Of a stretch of 6,473 nucleotides of DNA, positions 5,129-6,473 are shown one piece after another. Below the pieces are notes generated by a model. The model was not told the origin of the DNA and searched no databases. It saw only the letters and a list, made by a program, of their open reading frames with translations. The stretch is from Actinoplanes liguriensis (GTDB lineage: Bacteria > Actinomycetota > Actinomycetes > Mycobacteriales > Micromonosporaceae): the NCBI GenBank assembly GCA_000715855.1, contig KL571321.1:1472-7944 (forward strand), written 5' to 3'. Each line of letters begins with the position of its first letter. The first letter of the stretch is position 1. The translations under genes and the position numbers were made by a program.

Positions 5129-5157
5129 TTGCCGACTGGCCCGGGCCCGTCTATGTT
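5129..5157 (+). promoter_or_regulatory. Candidate housekeeping-type promoter of lcp
   Basis: TTGCCG (5129-5134) and TATGTT (5152-5157) are separated by 17 bases. Transcription would start near 5164, giving an untranslated leader of about 60 bases before ATG 5225. This also argues against the in-frame ATG codons at 5108 and 5156, which lie upstream of or within the promoter. Confidence 0.5.
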
Positions 5158-5210
5158 AATGAAAAATCACAGACCGGCCATCATCGAAACATGCTTGTAT
5201 CGGGCCCGGG
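5140..5210. repeat. 10-bp inverted G/C boxes flanking the lcp promoter and leader
   Basis: CCCGGGCCCG at 5140-5149 is the exact reverse complement of CGGGCCCGGG at 5201-5210. Both contain the 8-bp palindrome CGGGCCCG (5142-5149, 5201-5208), so they also read as direct repeats 59 bp apart. The first lies between the -35 and -10 boxes and the second just ahead of the ribosome-binding site. This arrangement suits two operator sites for a repressor. It is less suited to an RNA hairpin, because the first arm lies upstream of the expected transcription start. TetR-type LcpR regulators of lcp are known in other actinobacteria; no such gene is in this window. Confidence 0.4.
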
Positions 5211-5224
5211 AAGTAGGTAAGCGA

Positions 5225-6433
5225 ATGCAAAATCTCAGCAGGAGGCGTGTCCTCACACTTGGTGCCGCGCTGGGCGTGGCGGCTGCGGCCGACCCGTCCG
5301 CGGCGTGGGCCTGGTCCTCCAAGGACTCGATCGCCGCGACCGACACGATCACCAACCCCTGGAGCGTCTGGGACGACGCCACCGACCCCCTCGTCGCCTC
5401 GCTCCTCGACAACGGCCAGATCCCGGCCGTCAACACCGCGTTCGACGCGTGGGTCAAGAACGGTGACGCGCTGCCCGCCGGGCTGCCCGCCGACCTCGTC
5501 ACCTATCTGCAACAGGTCAACACCCTGCCGTCGTGGGCCGACCCGGTGAAACTCGAACGTGCGGCCCAGTTCAACAAGCGCATGAGCATGTATCTGTTTC
5601 TGCTGTACGGCCTGGGCAGCGGCATCATGAGCACGGTCATCCCGCGCGAGGCCCGCAACGTGTACTACTCGGCCGGCGGCGCCGACATGCAGTCGCGGGC
5701 GGCGAAAACCTTTACCTACGGGTACGACCTCAGCGCGGTCGACGCGTTCAAGCCGACCGGCCACTTCGTGGTCACGTCGAACAAGACGCGCCTGACCCAC
5801 GCCGCCGTGCGGCACCTGCTGCCGCAGTCGCCGGCGTGGCGCGCGGTCACCAACGACCAGGACTTCATCCCGATCAGCAACGGGGACATCCTGGTCACCT
5901 TCCACAGCCTCGGGACCTACGTCTACGGCAAGCTCACGTCCTGGGGCATCAAGATCTCTGCCGCGGAGTCGGACGCGTTCCTGCACATGTGGCAGGTCGC
6001 GCTGCACCTGCTCGGTGTCCGGGACGATTTCATCCCGGCCAGCTGGGCGGCGGCGAAACAGCAATCCGCGTACGTGTTGACGCCGATCATGGCGTCGACC
6101 CCGGAAGGGATCAACCTGGCCGACGTGCTGCTCGGGCTCGTCTCGCAGGTCGACCTCGGGGTCACTCAAGGGTTCCAGCGCGAGTTCGCCCGATATGTGC
6201 TCAGCGACAAGATCGGGGACTGGCTGAAACTACCGCGTGACTACGCCTCCCGCGCGTTGATCGAGGTGGGCTGGCCGGCGTATGTGGCGTTCCGCGAAGG
6301 ACTGTCGCCGATCATCCCGACCGGGTTCTCGCTGTTCGACCAGTTCGTGCGCGGGCTGGCGATGCTGTTCCTCAACAACGGGACGTCGGCGAGCTACACG
6401 CCGATCACCATCCCGACCGGCAACCGCCCCTGA
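5225..6433 (+). CDS. lcp: Latex clearing protein (rubber oxygenase), Tat-secreted
   Basis: A 402-residue homologue of Lcp from Streptomyces sp. K30 (407 residues), a secreted b-type haem dioxygenase that cleaves cis-1,4-polyisoprene into oligo-isoprenoids with aldehyde and ketone ends. The N-terminus has a twin-arginine signal (SRRRVLTLG at 5-13), a hydrophobic stretch and a likely signal peptidase site after AWA (27-29). The haem-binding DUF2236/MpaB-type domain covers most of the rest. Residues matching K30 positions sit at a uniform offset of six: E142 (E148), R158 (R164), K161 (K167), T162 (T168) and the haem ligand H192 (H198) in RLTHAAVRHLLPQSPAW. The enzyme should therefore be functional. 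The start at 5225 is chosen because it places the Tat motif at the N-terminus and AGG lies 7 bases upstream; earlier in-frame ATGs at 5108 and 5156 add an implausible leader. The gene has its own promoter and probable terminator, so it is likely a single-gene unit. Confidence 0.93.
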   Translation: MQNLSRRRVLTLGAALGVAAAADPSAAWAWSSKDSIAATDTITNPWSVWDDATDPLVASLLDNGQIPAVNTAFDAWVKNGDALPAGLPADLVTYLQQVNTLPSWADPVKLERAAQFNKRMSMYLFLLYGLGSGIMSTVIPREARNVYYSAGGADMQSRAAKTFTYGYDLSAVDAFKPTGHFVVTSNKTRLTHAAVRHLLPQSPAWRAVTNDQDFIPISNGDILVTFHSLGTYVYGKLTSWGIKISAAESDAFLHMWQVALHLLGVRDDFIPASWAAAKQQSAYVLTPIMASTPEGINLADVLLGLVSQVDLGVTQGFQREFARYVLSDKIGDWLKLPRDYASRALIEVGWPAYVAFREGLSPIIPTGFSLFDQFVRGLAMLFLNNGTSASYTPITIPTGNRP

Positions 6434-6472
6434 AGTGATGATCCCTTCGCCCCGCGAACGTGGGTTCACTTC
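6432..6472 (+). terminator. Nested inverted repeat after lcp, probable terminator
   Basis: GAAGTGA (6432-6438) pairs with TCACTTC (6466-6472). Inside it, TTCGC (6446-6450) pairs with GCGAA (6454-6458) around CCC, and CCC (6443-6445) can pair with GGG (6462-6464). The structure begins at the lcp stop codon and ends at the window edge, so whether a U-run follows cannot be seen. Confidence 0.5.
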
Positions 6473-6473
6473 G

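Noticed and set aside
5156..6169. 337-codon minus-strand frame opposite lcp
   Set aside because: The plus-strand Lcp has a Tat signal and all key residues. The reverse frame has no recognisable motif.
3936..6433. A functional unit in which the ECF42 sigma factor controls lcp
   Set aside because: There is no TGTCGA/CGTC motif upstream of lcp. It has a housekeeping-like promoter and is separated from the sigma gene by 149 bp with possible hairpins.

Overview
The window looks like chromosomal DNA from a high-GC actinobacterium. Codons end mostly in G or C, promoter -10 elements have the TAnnnT form, some genes look leaderless, and the gene content fits (LysR/SDR pair, ECF42 sigma factor with a DGPF protein, Tat-exported latex clearing protein). 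Protein wording resembles Actinoplanes and other Micromonosporaceae, but that placement is from memory of the families and was not searched.

Layout. Positions 1-140 hold no gene that I can support. Positions 141-364 are a degenerate tandem array of sixteen 14-bp units, the last two of which fold into a perfect 9-bp stem just beyond the stop of the first gene. That gene (1070 to 369, minus) is a short-chain dehydrogenase/reductase with an atypical active site. It diverges from a LysR-type regulator (1198-2112, plus) across a 127-bp region with a LysR-type T-N11-A palindrome lying over the regulator's -10 element. Next come a small nucleotidyltransferase-fold protein (2259-2924, plus) and a PdxH-like flavin oxidase (3496 to 2876, minus). 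These two converge and overlap by 49 bp at their 3' ends.

Positions 3497-3616 form a second divergent promoter region. It carries a perfect 12-bp palindrome on the pdxH side. On the other side, TGTCGA-N17-CGTC agrees with the promoter motif I recall for ECF42 sigma factors. That promoter would drive a two-gene operon of a DGPF/YCII protein (3617-3916) and an ECF42 sigma factor with a C-terminal TPR-type domain (3936-5075), giving a positive autoregulatory loop. The DGPF protein lacks the family's usual C-terminal end.

The last gene (5225-6433) encodes a latex clearing protein (Lcp), a secreted b-type haem dioxygenase that cleaves cis-1,4-polyisoprene. It has a Tat signal, and the positions known to matter in the Streptomyces K30 enzyme are all present at a constant offset. 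It has its own promoter, a pair of inverted 10-bp G/C boxes around the promoter and ribosome-binding region, and a probable terminator at the window edge. The genes look like several independent transcription units rather than one pathway. The clear functional couplings are LysR with SDR and DGPF with ECF42. I see no CRISPR, tRNA, rRNA, transposase or phage gene.
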